DNA of 22,556 nt from an uncultured Oscillospiraceae bacterium. Lineage in GTDB: Bacteria; Bacillota; Clostridia; Oscillospirales; Oscillospiraceae. Location of the stretch: NCBI GenBank assembly GCA_934565775.1, contig CAKTIN010000025.1:1-22556 (forward strand), given 5' to 3'. Shown one piece after another: positions 7,366-14,222 of this stretch. The notes beneath the pieces are model-generated. The model did not search any database. It had not been told where the DNA came from and saw only the letters and a list, made by a program, of their open reading frames with translations. Each line of letters starts with the position of its first letter. Position 1 is the first letter of the stretch. The position numbers and the translations under genes are program-made.

Positions 7366-8621
7366 GCGGCTACAGCCGGTTTTCCAGAAAGCAGCGGCTG
7401 GTGCTGACCTGGTGGATGCCCGGCAGCCGCCTGAGGGGGTATGAGGCCATTGTCTGCGACGGCGCGGTGCGCTCCGGCAAGACCTTGGCGATGGGCCTGG
7501 GCTTCTTCCTCTGGGCCCAGAGCTGCTTTGACGGGGCCAAGTTCGGAATCTGCGGAAAGACCATTGTGTCTCTCCGGCGGAACGTGCTCTCGGAGATCCT
7601 GCCGCGGCTGGGGGAGATGGGCGCGGTTTGGAAGGAGAAGCGGTCGGAGAATCTGGTGCAGGTGACCTTCTGCGGCCACCGCAATGAATTCTGCCTCTTC
7701 GGCGGCTATGACGAGGGCTCCGCAGCGCTGATCCAGGGGGTGACCTTTGCGGGGGTCCTCCTGGATGAGGCGGCGCTGATGCCCCAGAGCTTTGTGGAGC
7801 AGGCCTGCGCCCGGTGCTCCGTGGCGGGGTCCAAGCTCTGGTTCAACTGCAATCCGGCGGGACCCAACCACTGGTTTTACCGGCAATGGATTCTGGGGGC
7901 GCAGGAGCGGAACTGCCTGCATCTGCACTTTACCATGGAGGATAACCCCTCTTTGACGCCTCAGATCCGGGAGCGGTACCAGAGGCTGTATACGGGGGTA
8001 TTCTACAAGCGGTTTATTCTGGGGCAATGGGTGGCGGCAGAGGGGCGGGTCTACGACTTCTTTCAGCCGGAGACGGCGCCTCCCGCCCCGCCGGGGCCCT
8101 ATGAACGCTGGTACATCTCCTGCGACTACGGGACGGTGAATCCCACGTCTATGGGGCTGTGGGGGCTGAAGGAAGGGGTATGGTACCGGGTGAAGGAGTT
8201 TTACTTCAACTCCCGGCAGGAGCGGCGGCAGATGACCGACGGGGAGTATGCCGACGCTCTGGAGGCACTGGCGGGGGGCAGACGGCTTGATGGGGTCATT
8301 GTGGACCCCTCGGCAGCCAGCTTTCTGGAGGTCCTGCGCCGCCGGGGCCTGCCGGTAAGGAAGGCGGAGAACGACGTGCTCTCCGGCATTCGCCTGACCT
8401 CGGACCTGCTGAAGGAGGGGAAGCTGGTCCTCTGCCGGGAGTGCCGGGACTGCCTGCGGGAGATTGAGGACTATGTCTGGGATACCCGGGCGGGGACCCG
8501 GGACCGGGTGCGGAAGGAAAACGATCACGCCATGGATGACATGCGGTACTTTGCCGCTACGGTGCTGGGGTGGAGCCGGGGCGGCTTTGCCGCCTGCGCC
8601 GTTGAGCGGAGAGGTTCATAA
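7362..8621 (+). CDS. terL: Phage terminase large subunit (ATPase and nuclease), PBSX-like
   Basis: TerL is the packaging motor: an ATPase pumps DNA into the empty head and an RNase H-like nuclease cuts it. The GTG start overlaps the terS stop (GTGA), giving 419 residues, the usual size. The ATPase half shows Walker A GAVRSGKT (34-41), Walker B VLLDEAAL (132-139) and a coupling motif FNCNPAGPNHW (161-171). The nuclease half shows CDYG with an acidic residue at 255, VDPSAASF with Asp315, and a final NDHAMDDMRY (387-396) that supplies the last acidic cluster. All expected catalytic residues are intact, so the protein could be active. The longer frame that runs through from 6864 is an artefact of overlap with terS. 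Confidence 0.93.
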   Translation: MSGYSRFSRKQRLVLTWWMPGSRLRGYEAIVCDGAVRSGKTLAMGLGFFLWAQSCFDGAKFGICGKTIVSLRRNVLSEILPRLGEMGAVWKEKRSENLVQVTFCGHRNEFCLFGGYDEGSAALIQGVTFAGVLLDEAALMPQSFVEQACARCSVAGSKLWFNCNPAGPNHWFYRQWILGAQERNCLHLHFTMEDNPSLTPQIRERYQRLYTGVFYKRFILGQWVAAEGRVYDFFQPETAPPAPPGPYERWYISCDYGTVNPTSMGLWGLKEGVWYRVKEFYFNSRQERRQMTDGEYADALEALAGGRRLDGVIVDPSAASFLEVLRRRGLPVRKAENDVLSGIRLTSDLLKEGKLVLCRECRDCLREIEDYVWDTRAGTRDRVRKENDHAMDDMRYFAATVLGWSRGGFAACAVERRGS

Positions 8622-8634
8622 CTGGAGGTGCAAT

Positions 8635-9783
8635 ATGAAGGAAAAATCACACAGAGCCCCGGCAGCAGTGGCCCAGCTTCGGACGGGCTGCGCCCACCCC
8701 TTTGGGGAGCTCAGGACCTATAGCCCCTACGGGGGCGGGGAGGAGCGGGTCTACCGGACCTTGCGGGAGGCTATTCCCATTCTGGACGCTGCCATTGGAA
8801 AGCTGGTGCGGCTGGCGGGGGGCTTTACCATGGAATGCGAGGACCGGCGGGCCCAGGCAAAGCTGGAGGAATTCCTGCGGACGGTGCCCTGCGGCCATGG
8901 ACAGCGGGGGATCGAGGGCTTCTTTACGGCGTATCTGGACTGCCTGCTGACCTATGGCCGGGCGGTAGGAGAAATGGTGGTGCGGGGCGGGAAGCTCCGG
9001 GCGGTATGCTGGGGGGACCCCGGGCTGCTGGAATTCCATGAGAGCGAAAACGGGCTGGAAACCGTAATCTGGGGACCGGACCGCACCGGACGGATGCGGC
9101 CGCTGCCCTATCAGAAGCTGCTGCTGTTTTCGGCCCTGTATCCGGAGCCCGGCAGCCCCTATGGGGTGAGCCTGCTCCGGGGGATGCCCTTCCTGGGAGA
9201 GGTGCTGCTGAAAATCTACAACACCATCGGCATCAACTGGGAGCGGGCTGGAAACGTGCGCTACAGCGTGGTGTACAAGCCGGGCGCGGAGCCCCTGGAC
9301 CCTGCGACGGCCCAGCAGCGGGGCCAGCAGATGGCAGAGCAATGGGCCCGGGCTATGGAGGACACCAAAAGCGGCGCGGTGCGGGACTTTGTGGCCGTGG
9401 GGGATGTGGACATTCATGTGATCGGCAGCGACGGGCAGATCCTGGATGCTCAGACCCCGGTCCGGCTGATCCTGGAGCAGCTGGTGGCCAAAACCGGCCT
9501 GCCGCCCTTCCTGCTGGGGCTGAGCTGGTCCAGCACGGAACGCATGAGCGCCCAGCAGGCGGATTTGCTGACCTCGGAGCTCTGGGCCCTCCGGCGGTGT
9601 ATGGAGCCGGTGCTGGAGCGCATCTGCCAGATGTGGCTGGAGCTGGAGGGCTATGATCCCAGGGTCCGGGTCAGGTGGGACAGCATCAGCTTGCAGGACA
9701 TTACCCAGGAGGCCCAGGCAAAGCTCTACGAAATGCAGGCGGAAAAGCTAAAACGGGAAATGGAGGAGACAAATGGAAATTAG
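8635..9783 (+). CDS. Phage portal protein
   Basis: The portal dodecamer forms the DNA entry vertex of the capsid and the docking site for terminase and connector. The protein is 382 aa, follows terL directly (13 bases) and has GGAGG at 8624-8628. Supporting features include the N-terminal DAAIGKLVRLAGGF, a central beta-rich section with LLLFSALYPEPGSPYGVSLLRG, and a helical C-terminal part with KTGLPPFLLGLSWSSTERM followed by LRRCMEPVLERICQMWLE. This arrangement of a membrane-free clip/wing/stem protein matches clostridial phage portals. Its last 11 bases overlap the protease gene, so translation is probably coupled. Identification rests on family resemblance and on the fixed gene order terS-terL-portal-protease-capsid. 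Confidence 0.88.
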   Translation: MKEKSHRAPAAVAQLRTGCAHPFGELRTYSPYGGGEERVYRTLREAIPILDAAIGKLVRLAGGFTMECEDRRAQAKLEEFLRTVPCGHGQRGIEGFFTAYLDCLLTYGRAVGEMVVRGGKLRAVCWGDPGLLEFHESENGLETVIWGPDRTGRMRPLPYQKLLLFSALYPEPGSPYGVSLLRGMPFLGEVLLKIYNTIGINWERAGNVRYSVVYKPGAEPLDPATAQQRGQQMAEQWARAMEDTKSGAVRDFVAVGDVDIHVIGSDGQILDAQTPVRLILEQLVAKTGLPPFLLGLSWSSTERMSAQQADLLTSELWALRRCMEPVLERICQMWLELEGYDPRVRVRWDSISLQDITQEAQAKLYEMQAEKLKREMEETNGN

Positions 9784-10678
9784 GAAAGAAGCGGCGGTAC
9801 AGATGGCGGGGGCGCCGACCCCGGAGCAGCTGGAGAAGATCAACCGGCTGGCCAGGAGCCCCATGGGGGCGGAGCAGGTCTATGTGTTTTCCCTGCGGCT
9901 GTGCGACGACCAGCCGGACCGGGATCTGGAGCGCTTTGACACGGCGGCGCTGCCCCGGCTGGCAGAGCTGTTCGTGGGGAAAACCGGGGTGCTGGATCAC
10001 AATTGGTCCGCGCAGGCCCAGGTGGCCCGCATTTTTGATGCCCAGGTGCAGCAGGAGCAGGGAGTTAGCTTTATCAAGGCCTGGGCTTACCTCCGCAGAG
10101 ACCGGGAAAATGAGAGCCTGATCGGGGACATTGAGGCGGGGATCAAAAAGGAGGTCTCCGTGGGGTGCGCCATGGGCGGGGCAAAGTGCTCCGTGTGCGG
10201 GGCGGACGCCGGGACGTGCAGCCATGAAAAGGGGCAGGTCTATGACGGAAAGCTGTGCCTGACCGTGCTGACGGACCCCACGGACGCATACGAATTCTCC
10301 TTCGTGGCAGTGCCGGCCCAGCGGGAGGCCGGGGTGCTCAAGGGGGTCCGGGCCAGCCGGCTTTGCCTGGAGGACCTGGTGCGCAAGCAGGCCGGGGCCG
10401 GCGCGGCGGAGGAGTACCGGAGATTGAAGGCCCAAGCAGAGCTGGGCCGGCGGTATGAAAAAGAGCAGCGGGAGCAGGTGGTGCGCCTGGGTCTGGCGCT
10501 GGAGCTGGGGATCAGCGAAAAGCACCTGCGCCAGGCGGTGGAGCGCATGAGCCAGGAGGAGCTGGAGGCCTGGAAAAGGGCCCTGGGGGAGCGGGCGGCA
10601 GACCTGTATCCCCCGGAGATGCAGCTCCCCGGGGGCAAGCGGACTGCCCAGGAGCCGGACAGCGGCTTTTTGATTTGA
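9773..10678 (+). CDS. Prohead protease with C-terminal scaffold-like domain
   Basis: Capsid maturation proteases cleave scaffold and capsid protein inside the prohead. The first 190 residues fit the HK97-type fold: VYVFSLRLCDDQPDRDLERFD, then LDHNWSAQAQVARIF with a candidate catalytic His76, and KEVSVGC with candidate Ser129, followed by FSFVAVPAQREAGV. After Ser129 comes a Cys/His cluster, CSVCGADAGTCSH (Cys139, Cys142, Cys149, His151), that looks like a small zinc-binding loop. Residues 200-280 are strongly helical and charged (EEYRRLKAQAELGRRYEKEQ), typical of a scaffold segment fused to the protease. The gene overlaps the portal gene by 11 bases and precedes the decoration and capsid genes. 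Catalytic residue assignment is inference from motif context. Confidence 0.78.
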   Translation: MEIRKEAAVQMAGAPTPEQLEKINRLARSPMGAEQVYVFSLRLCDDQPDRDLERFDTAALPRLAELFVGKTGVLDHNWSAQAQVARIFDAQVQQEQGVSFIKAWAYLRRDRENESLIGDIEAGIKKEVSVGCAMGGAKCSVCGADAGTCSHEKGQVYDGKLCLTVLTDPTDAYEFSFVAVPAQREAGVLKGVRASRLCLEDLVRKQAGAGAAEEYRRLKAQAELGRRYEKEQREQVVRLGLALELGISEKHLRQAVERMSQEELEAWKRALGERAADLYPPEMQLPGGKRTAQEPDSGFLI

Positions 10679-10722
10679 CCTTATCCGGGCGACCGGAGGG
10701 AATAGAAGCAAGGAGGATGTTT

Positions 10723-11064
10723 ATGAAAACGGCATTTCAGGAAATCGGCCAGGTCTGCGTGACCATGGCGCACACGGGAGAGGTTCTGGATAAGCCCTGC
10801 AAGCTCAGCGCCAGCGGCACGGTGGCGCCTTGCAGCGACGGCGACGGTTTCTGCGGGGTGGCGGCTTCCCAGCGGGGCGGCTATGCCGGGGTGGTAGTGC
10901 GGGGCTTCGTGACCCTGCCCTGCTCCGGTACGGTCCCCGGGGTGGGAAAGGTCAGCCTGCTGGCCGACGGCAAGGGCGGCGTCCGAGCGCCCGGGACCGG
11001 GGAGACCGGAGAGAGCTACTGGATCCTCGCCGTAGACGGGGCGAACGTGACGATTCTGCTGTAA
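10723..11064 (+). CDS. Small virion protein, probable head decoration protein
   Basis: This 113-aa protein sits between the protease and the major capsid gene, the standard slot for head-stabilising or decoration proteins. It is rich in Gly, Val and short beta-strand patterns (GYAGVVVRGFVTLPCSG, GKVSLLADGKGGV, YWILAVDGANVTILL), which suggests a compact beta-barrel, as in DUF2190- or gpD-type proteins. That is inference. Two ATGs are available. The second (10723) is chosen because AGGAGG at 10711-10716 abuts the first and is correctly spaced (6 bases) from the second. There is a 13-base gap to the capsid gene with its own ribosome site. Confidence 0.6.
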   Translation: MKTAFQEIGQVCVTMAHTGEVLDKPCKLSASGTVAPCSDGDGFCGVAASQRGGYAGVVVRGFVTLPCSGTVPGVGKVSLLADGKGGVRAPGTGETGESYWILAVDGANVTILL

Positions 11065-11077
11065 GGAGGAAAAAGCA

Positions 11078-12103
11078 ATGGCATTTGACAATCTGAAGCT
11101 GGAAAAGGGAATGTACCGGGAGGAGGGCAAGAGCTTCTCCCAGGTGCTGGAGGCCATGGACCCCAGCGAGCACTACCGGGGCACGGCCATGGAGGGGACC
11201 GACGCGTTTCAGCGGCAGCTGAAGCGGTTTGACATTCGGGTGAAGGGGCCCGGCTCCTCCAGCGTGGAAAAATTCTTCCGGACCATGGACTCCGCGGTGC
11301 TGTTCCCGGAGTATATTGCCCGGGCGGTGCGCCAAGGCATGGAGGAAAATGACATCCTGCCCAATCTGACCGCCACGACTACGGTGATCGACTGCATGGA
11401 CTACCGCTCCATCTACTCTGTGGCCTCGGAGGAGGACAAGAGCCTGAAGCCTGTGGCGGAGGGGGCGGCGATCCCCGCGACCCAGATCAAAACCAAGGAC
11501 CATCTGCTGTCGCTGAAGAAGCGGGGCCGCGCTCTGTTGGCCAGCTATGAGGCCATCCGGTTCCAGAAGCTGGATCTGTTCTCCGTGATGCTGCGGCAGA
11601 TCGGCGGGTACATTCAGAAAATGCACCTGCGCGATGCGGTGGACGTGCTGATGGACGGCGACGGCAACCAGAATCCCGCGCCGGTGCTGAAGGTGGGGGA
11701 GAGCCCCATCGGCGGGACGAAGGGGACCCTGACCTATGACGAGCTGGTGAATTTCTGGGGACAGTTTGGACCCTACACCCTGAATACCTTCCTGTGCAGT
11801 ACGGATACCATGACCAAGCTGCTGAAGATCGACGAGTTCCAGAATCCCCTGACCGGGCTGAATTTCCAGGGCAGCGGGCAGTTCGCCTCTCCCATGGGGG
11901 CGCAGCTCCTGCGGAGCGACTGCGTAGATGCCGGGAAGCTGATCGGCCTGGATCGCCGGTACGCGCTGGAGCTGGTGCGGGCCGGGGATGTGATGGTGGA
12001 ATACGACAAGCTCATTGACCGCCAGCTGGAGCGGGCGGTGATCTCCTCCATTGCGGGCTTCGGCAAGATCTGCGACGAGGCCGCCAAGGTGCTGGAACTC
12101 TGA
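11078..12103 (+). CDS. Phage major capsid protein
   Basis: The 341-aa protein follows the protease/decoration pair and has the size and composition of an HK97-fold major capsid protein. The first 60-80 residues are charged and could be a delta domain or N-arm removed on maturation. A conserved-looking shell core follows: KFFRTMDSAVLFPEYIARAV, then TTTVIDCMDYRS, the E-loop-like segment with KSLKPVAEGAAIPATQI, and LLSLKKRGRALLASYEAIRFQ. The later parts, FLCSTDTMTKLLKIDEFQNPL and ALELVRAGDVMVEYDKLIDRQLE, match the C-terminal A-domain of clostridial phage capsids. TAAGGAGG lies just before the ATG. No frameshift is seen, so a capsid could still be made. Confidence 0.87.
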   Translation: MAFDNLKLEKGMYREEGKSFSQVLEAMDPSEHYRGTAMEGTDAFQRQLKRFDIRVKGPGSSSVEKFFRTMDSAVLFPEYIARAVRQGMEENDILPNLTATTTVIDCMDYRSIYSVASEEDKSLKPVAEGAAIPATQIKTKDHLLSLKKRGRALLASYEAIRFQKLDLFSVMLRQIGGYIQKMHLRDAVDVLMDGDGNQNPAPVLKVGESPIGGTKGTLTYDELVNFWGQFGPYTLNTFLCSTDTMTKLLKIDEFQNPLTGLNFQGSGQFASPMGAQLLRSDCVDAGKLIGLDRRYALELVRAGDVMVEYDKLIDRQLERAVISSIAGFGKICDEAAKVLEL

Positions 12104-12104
12104 T

Positions 12105-12461
12105 ATGACGGCATCGGAACACGCATACGCCCAGGCCCTGCTTTTTGCAGGGCCTTTGGAGGAGGTCCAAAAGGCCAGACTGGAGATTTTGTGCAGAAGC
12201 GTGGAGGAGTCGCTGAAGCACAAGCTGCGCCCCGGCCTGACCCCGGAGGACCTGCGGGCGGATTACATCGCGGCGGTGGGGCTCTACGGCGTGGCGGCGC
12301 TGGAGGAGCTGGAGCAGCGGGGAGAGCCGAAGTCCTTTTCCGCCTCAGACCTGACCATCCAGCGGGAGGACGCATCCGTGACGGTAAAGTGCCTGCGTAG
12401 GCAGGCGCAGATGCTGATCGGTCCTTATTTGCAGGATGAATTTACCTTCCGGAGCGTGTAG
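12105..12461 (+). CDS. Probable head-tail connector (adaptor) protein
   Basis: The 118-aa mostly helical protein starts one base after the capsid stop codon (TGATATG), implying coupled translation. Small helical proteins directly behind the capsid gene are usually gp6/gp15-like adaptors that bind under the portal. Visible features are a helical N-terminus (EHAYAQALLFAGPLEEVQKARLE), a Leu/Arg-rich middle and a C-terminus LIGPYLQDEFTFRSV. There is no enzymatic motif. The functional call rests on position, size and helicity. Confidence 0.6.
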   Translation: MTASEHAYAQALLFAGPLEEVQKARLEILCRSVEESLKHKLRPGLTPEDLRADYIAAVGLYGVAALEELEQRGEPKSFSASDLTIQREDASVTVKCLRRQAQMLIGPYLQDEFTFRSV

Positions 12462-12462
12462 C

Positions 12463-12810
12463 ATGGAGCGGTATGTGAAAGGGATCCTGGACCGGTACGG
12501 CGCGGCGCTGACGGTGCGCCACGGCGAGACGGAGACGGCCTGCCGGGGCTTCCTCCGCCCCGTTACCGGGAAGTATTGGCAGAATATGGAGCACGTTTTT
12601 TCGGATATTGGCCAGGTGCCCAGAGGGCAATATGTCTATCTGGGACCGCCGGAGGTCCCCCTGGAGCAGGGGGACCGGGTGGTCCTGGAGGAGACGGTCT
12701 ACCTGGTGCGCCGGGGGGAGCGGATCCTCCTGAGGGACCGGTGCCTGTACCGCTGGGGGCTGTGCATTCAGGAGGGAGCGGAGGATACATGGAGCAACTC
12801 ATCGAACTGA
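12463..12810 (+). CDS. Probable head-closure or head-tail joining protein
   Basis: This 115-aa protein follows the adaptor by one base (TAGCATG). The composition suggests an SH3-like beta-barrel: RYGAALTVRHGETETACRGFLRPV, then VYLGPPEVPLEQGDRVVLEETVYLVRRGERI. That fits head-closure (stopper) proteins of siphophages and myophages. An earlier in-frame ATG at 12436 lies inside the adaptor gene. The ATG at 12463 is preferred because GGAGCG precedes it and it gives normal gene packing. The 3' end overlaps the next gene by 22 bases. Function is assigned from order and fold guess only. Confidence 0.55.
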   Translation: MERYVKGILDRYGAALTVRHGETETACRGFLRPVTGKYWQNMEHVFSDIGQVPRGQYVYLGPPEVPLEQGDRVVLEETVYLVRRGERILLRDRCLYRWGLCIQEGAEDTWSNSSN

Positions 12811-13559
12811 TCCTGGCGGGCCTGCGGGCGGCGGGGTTCCGGGCAGAGTGGGCGGGACCCGGAAAGCTTATGCCCCGGATCACCAGCCCGGTACTGGCAG
12901 TGAGTATGCCGAAGATGGAATTTGTGAAATCGCCCAATGCCAACAATGCGGGCGCGGCTGCGGAGCTGCGGGTCCGGGTCTTTTCCCCGACGGTGCTGGG
13001 GGCGGCAAAATGCCAGGAGACGGCCCAAAATGTGGCCATCGCCCTGACGCAGGGGGTACAGAATCTGCCGCCCCTATCCTGCCGTGTGGAGGAGGCCGCC
13101 TACTACGGCAAGGGGGACTATTTCACCGCCGACGTGTTTGGGAGCTTCGGGGTGGAGAGCGACGAAAACGGCGCCATGCTGCCGGTGGGAGAGCTTACCC
13201 TGGAGACCAATCAGGTGAGCCATGGGCGGTTCAACCTGATCCGGGTGAAGGAGCAGCGGGAGATCCGGCCGGTATATGCCATGGGAGAGCAGGGGACCGC
13301 CCTGAGCGCCATGGGGCGGGTCCAGTATGAGCTGACGGTCCGGCGGCACTTCCCTGCGAAAAAGTGGGACAATACCTATATAGCCGGGCTGAAGGATTTT
13401 GAGGTGAAGCTTTTGCGCGGGATCCGGATCTATCAGTATTATCACTGCCAGTGGCTGAGCTGCACCTGGGAGGACACGCCCACCGGCAGCGATTTTACCG
13501 GGGTGATCCGCAGCACCAGCCGGAGTTCACTGGCATTGGGAGGCGGGATCCATGGATAA
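12789..13559 (+). CDS. Phage virion protein, possibly tail terminator joined to a second domain
   Basis: This 256-aa protein occupies the tail-terminator slot. Its first 125 residues (MEQLIELILAGLRAAGFRAE, then PVLAVSMPKMEFVKSP, VRVFSPTVLGAAKC) look like tail-terminator or completion proteins, which are normally 120-150 aa. The second half (about 135-256) is different. It is beta-rich, with GELTLETNQVSHGRFNLIRV, GRVQYELTVRRHFPAKKW and RIYQYYHCQWLSCTWED, and I do not recognise it with certainty; a tail-tube or baseplate-type domain is possible. I see no internal stop or frameshift. The gene overlaps its upstream neighbour by 22 bases and its downstream one by 8, so it is translated as part of the cassette. 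The two-domain reading is inference. Confidence 0.5.
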   Translation: MEQLIELILAGLRAAGFRAEWAGPGKLMPRITSPVLAVSMPKMEFVKSPNANNAGAAAELRVRVFSPTVLGAAKCQETAQNVAIALTQGVQNLPPLSCRVEEAAYYGKGDYFTADVFGSFGVESDENGAMLPVGELTLETNQVSHGRFNLIRVKEQREIRPVYAMGEQGTALSAMGRVQYELTVRRHFPAKKWDNTYIAGLKDFEVKLLRGIRIYQYYHCQWLSCTWEDTPTGSDFTGVIRSTSRSSLALGGGIHG

Positions 13560-13920
13560 AATGCAGTTTAAGACCTTTATCTGGCCCAATAACCCGGAGC
13601 AGTATGAGGTCGAGGCCGTGCGGCAGCCGGTCTATGTCAAGCAGGCGGACGGCAGCGAACGCTTTCAGGGGCTGGGGAGCCTGTGCCGCACCATGACCGG
13701 CAGCGGGGCCTTTGTGGGGACGGGGGCTTACGACAGCTTCAAGGCACTACAGGCCCTGATGGGGGAGACGACCAGCGGGGCGCTGGCTCACCCGGTTTGG
13801 CAGAGCAGCACGGTCTATCTGACCCGGCTGAAGCTGCGCCAGGAGCCTCTGGAGGATTATGTGGCTTACGAGTTCACCTTCCGGGAGGCGGACGCCACCG
13901 GGGCGATCCCCAAGTCCTAA
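13552..13920 (+). CDS. Last gene of the phage cassette, small tail-associated protein of unknown role
   Basis: The 122-aa protein begins within the previous gene (8-base overlap) and ends the cassette. It shows FIWPNNPEQYEVEAVRQPVYV, a Gly-rich middle (LGSLCRTMTGSGAFVGTGAYDSFKALQ) and a C-terminus EDYVAYEFTFREADATG. This pattern is reminiscent of small proteins encoded near the tail assembly genes of contractile-tailed clostridial phages and of the N-terminal part of DNA-circulation-type proteins, but I cannot name it with confidence. After its stop there is a hairpin and then the tRNA-Gly gene: no tail tape measure, baseplate, holin or lysin follows. It therefore marks the abrupt right edge of the prophage remnant. 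Confidence 0.55.
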   Translation: MDKMQFKTFIWPNNPEQYEVEAVRQPVYVKQADGSERFQGLGSLCRTMTGSGAFVGTGAYDSFKALQALMGETTSGALAHPVWQSSTVYLTRLKLRQEPLEDYVAYEFTFREADATGAIPKS

Positions 13921-13927
13921 TAAAGAA

Positions 13928-13956
13928 GGCCTCCGGATGAGCAAAATCCGGAGGCC
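13928..13956. terminator. Perfect hairpin at the end of the phage cassette
   Basis: An 11-bp perfect stem, GGCCTCCGGAT with ATCCGGAGGCC, has a 7-base loop and begins 7 bases after the last phage stop codon. On + there is no U-tract (GGAAATC follows). On minus it is followed by TTCTTTATTA. It may be a weak terminator or mRNA 3'-end stabiliser. Confidence 0.55.
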
Positions 13957-13978
13957 GGAAATCTTCGACAAAAAACTG

Positions 13979-14007
13979 TTGATTTTTTGCAGAAGCCGTG
14001 ATATAAT
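13979..14007 (+). promoter_or_regulatory. Promoter of tRNA-Gly
   Basis: TTGATT (13979-13984), a 17-base spacer and a perfect TATAAT (14002-14007) place the start of transcription about 10 bases before the tRNA. Confidence 0.85.
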
Positions 14008-14024
14008 ACGGGAGAACTTCAGAT

Positions 14025-14098
14025 GCGGGTATAGTTCATCGGTAGAATGCGACCTTCCCAAGGTTGATAGGTGGGTTCGACTCCCATTACCCGCTCCA
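14025..14098 (+). tRNA. tRNA-Gly (anticodon CCC)
   Basis: A 74-base cloverleaf carries glycine for GGG codons. The acceptor GCGGGTA pairs with TACCCGC, with discriminator T and an encoded CCA end. The anticodon arm is CGACC-TTCCCAA-GGTTG, giving CCC at positions 34-36. The T arm is GTGGG-TTCGACT-CCCAT. The gene is single, with its own promoter and two tandem terminators. Glycine tRNAs are frequent phage insertion targets, and this one lies at the right edge of the phage cassette, but no att repeat is visible. Confidence 0.95.
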
Positions 14099-14131
14099 AG
14101 CGCCTCGATGGTTTTCATCGGGGCGCTTTTT
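14099..14131 (+). terminator. First terminator of tRNA-Gly
   Basis: AGCGCCTCGATG pairs with CATCGGGGCGCT (one G-U pair) around a short T-rich loop, followed by TTTTTG. It begins right after the CCA end. Confidence 0.88.
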
Positions 14132-14137
14132 GTACTT

Positions 14138-14161
14138 CCACTGGCTGCGCCGGTGGTTTTT
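14138..14161 (+). terminator. Second, tandem terminator downstream of tRNA-Gly
   Basis: CCACTGGC (14138-14145) pairs with GCCGGTGG (14149-14156), with one G-U pair and a TGC loop, followed by five T. Confidence 0.7.
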
Positions 14162-14165
14162 CTTC

Positions 14166-14202
14166 TGCAAAAAGAATCAGCCGCGGGCAAGCCCGCGGCT
14201 GA
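14166..14202 (-). terminator. Terminator of the nucleoside cluster / BMP lipoprotein gene
   Basis: A 12-bp perfect stem, TCAGCCGCGGGC with GCCCGCGGCTGA (14177-14188 and 14191-14202). On the minus strand it is followed by TTCTTTTTGC. It lies 20 bases after the lipoprotein stop codon. Confidence 0.88.
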
Positions 14203-14222
14203 TAAATGGAGTTTGGAAAACC

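Larger units (their letters stand above)
6928..13920 (+). mobile_element. Orphan phage packaging-and-head cassette (prophage remnant or domesticated capsid module)
   Basis: Ten plus-strand genes overlap or abut, in the classical order of terminase, portal, protease, decoration, capsid, connectors and first tail genes. All read uninterrupted. No integrase, repressor, excisionase, replication gene, tape measure, baseplate, holin or lysin is present, and host genes lie on both sides. I find no flanking direct repeat that would define att sites, including between the tRNA-Gly 3' end and the left edge. The coordinates are those of the genes; the true DNA boundaries are unknown. Confidence 0.8.

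Noticed and set aside
6928..13920. A complete prophage, PICI or tailocin
   Set aside because: No integrase, regulator, replication, tape measure, baseplate or lysis genes are found, so only an orphan head cassette is supported.
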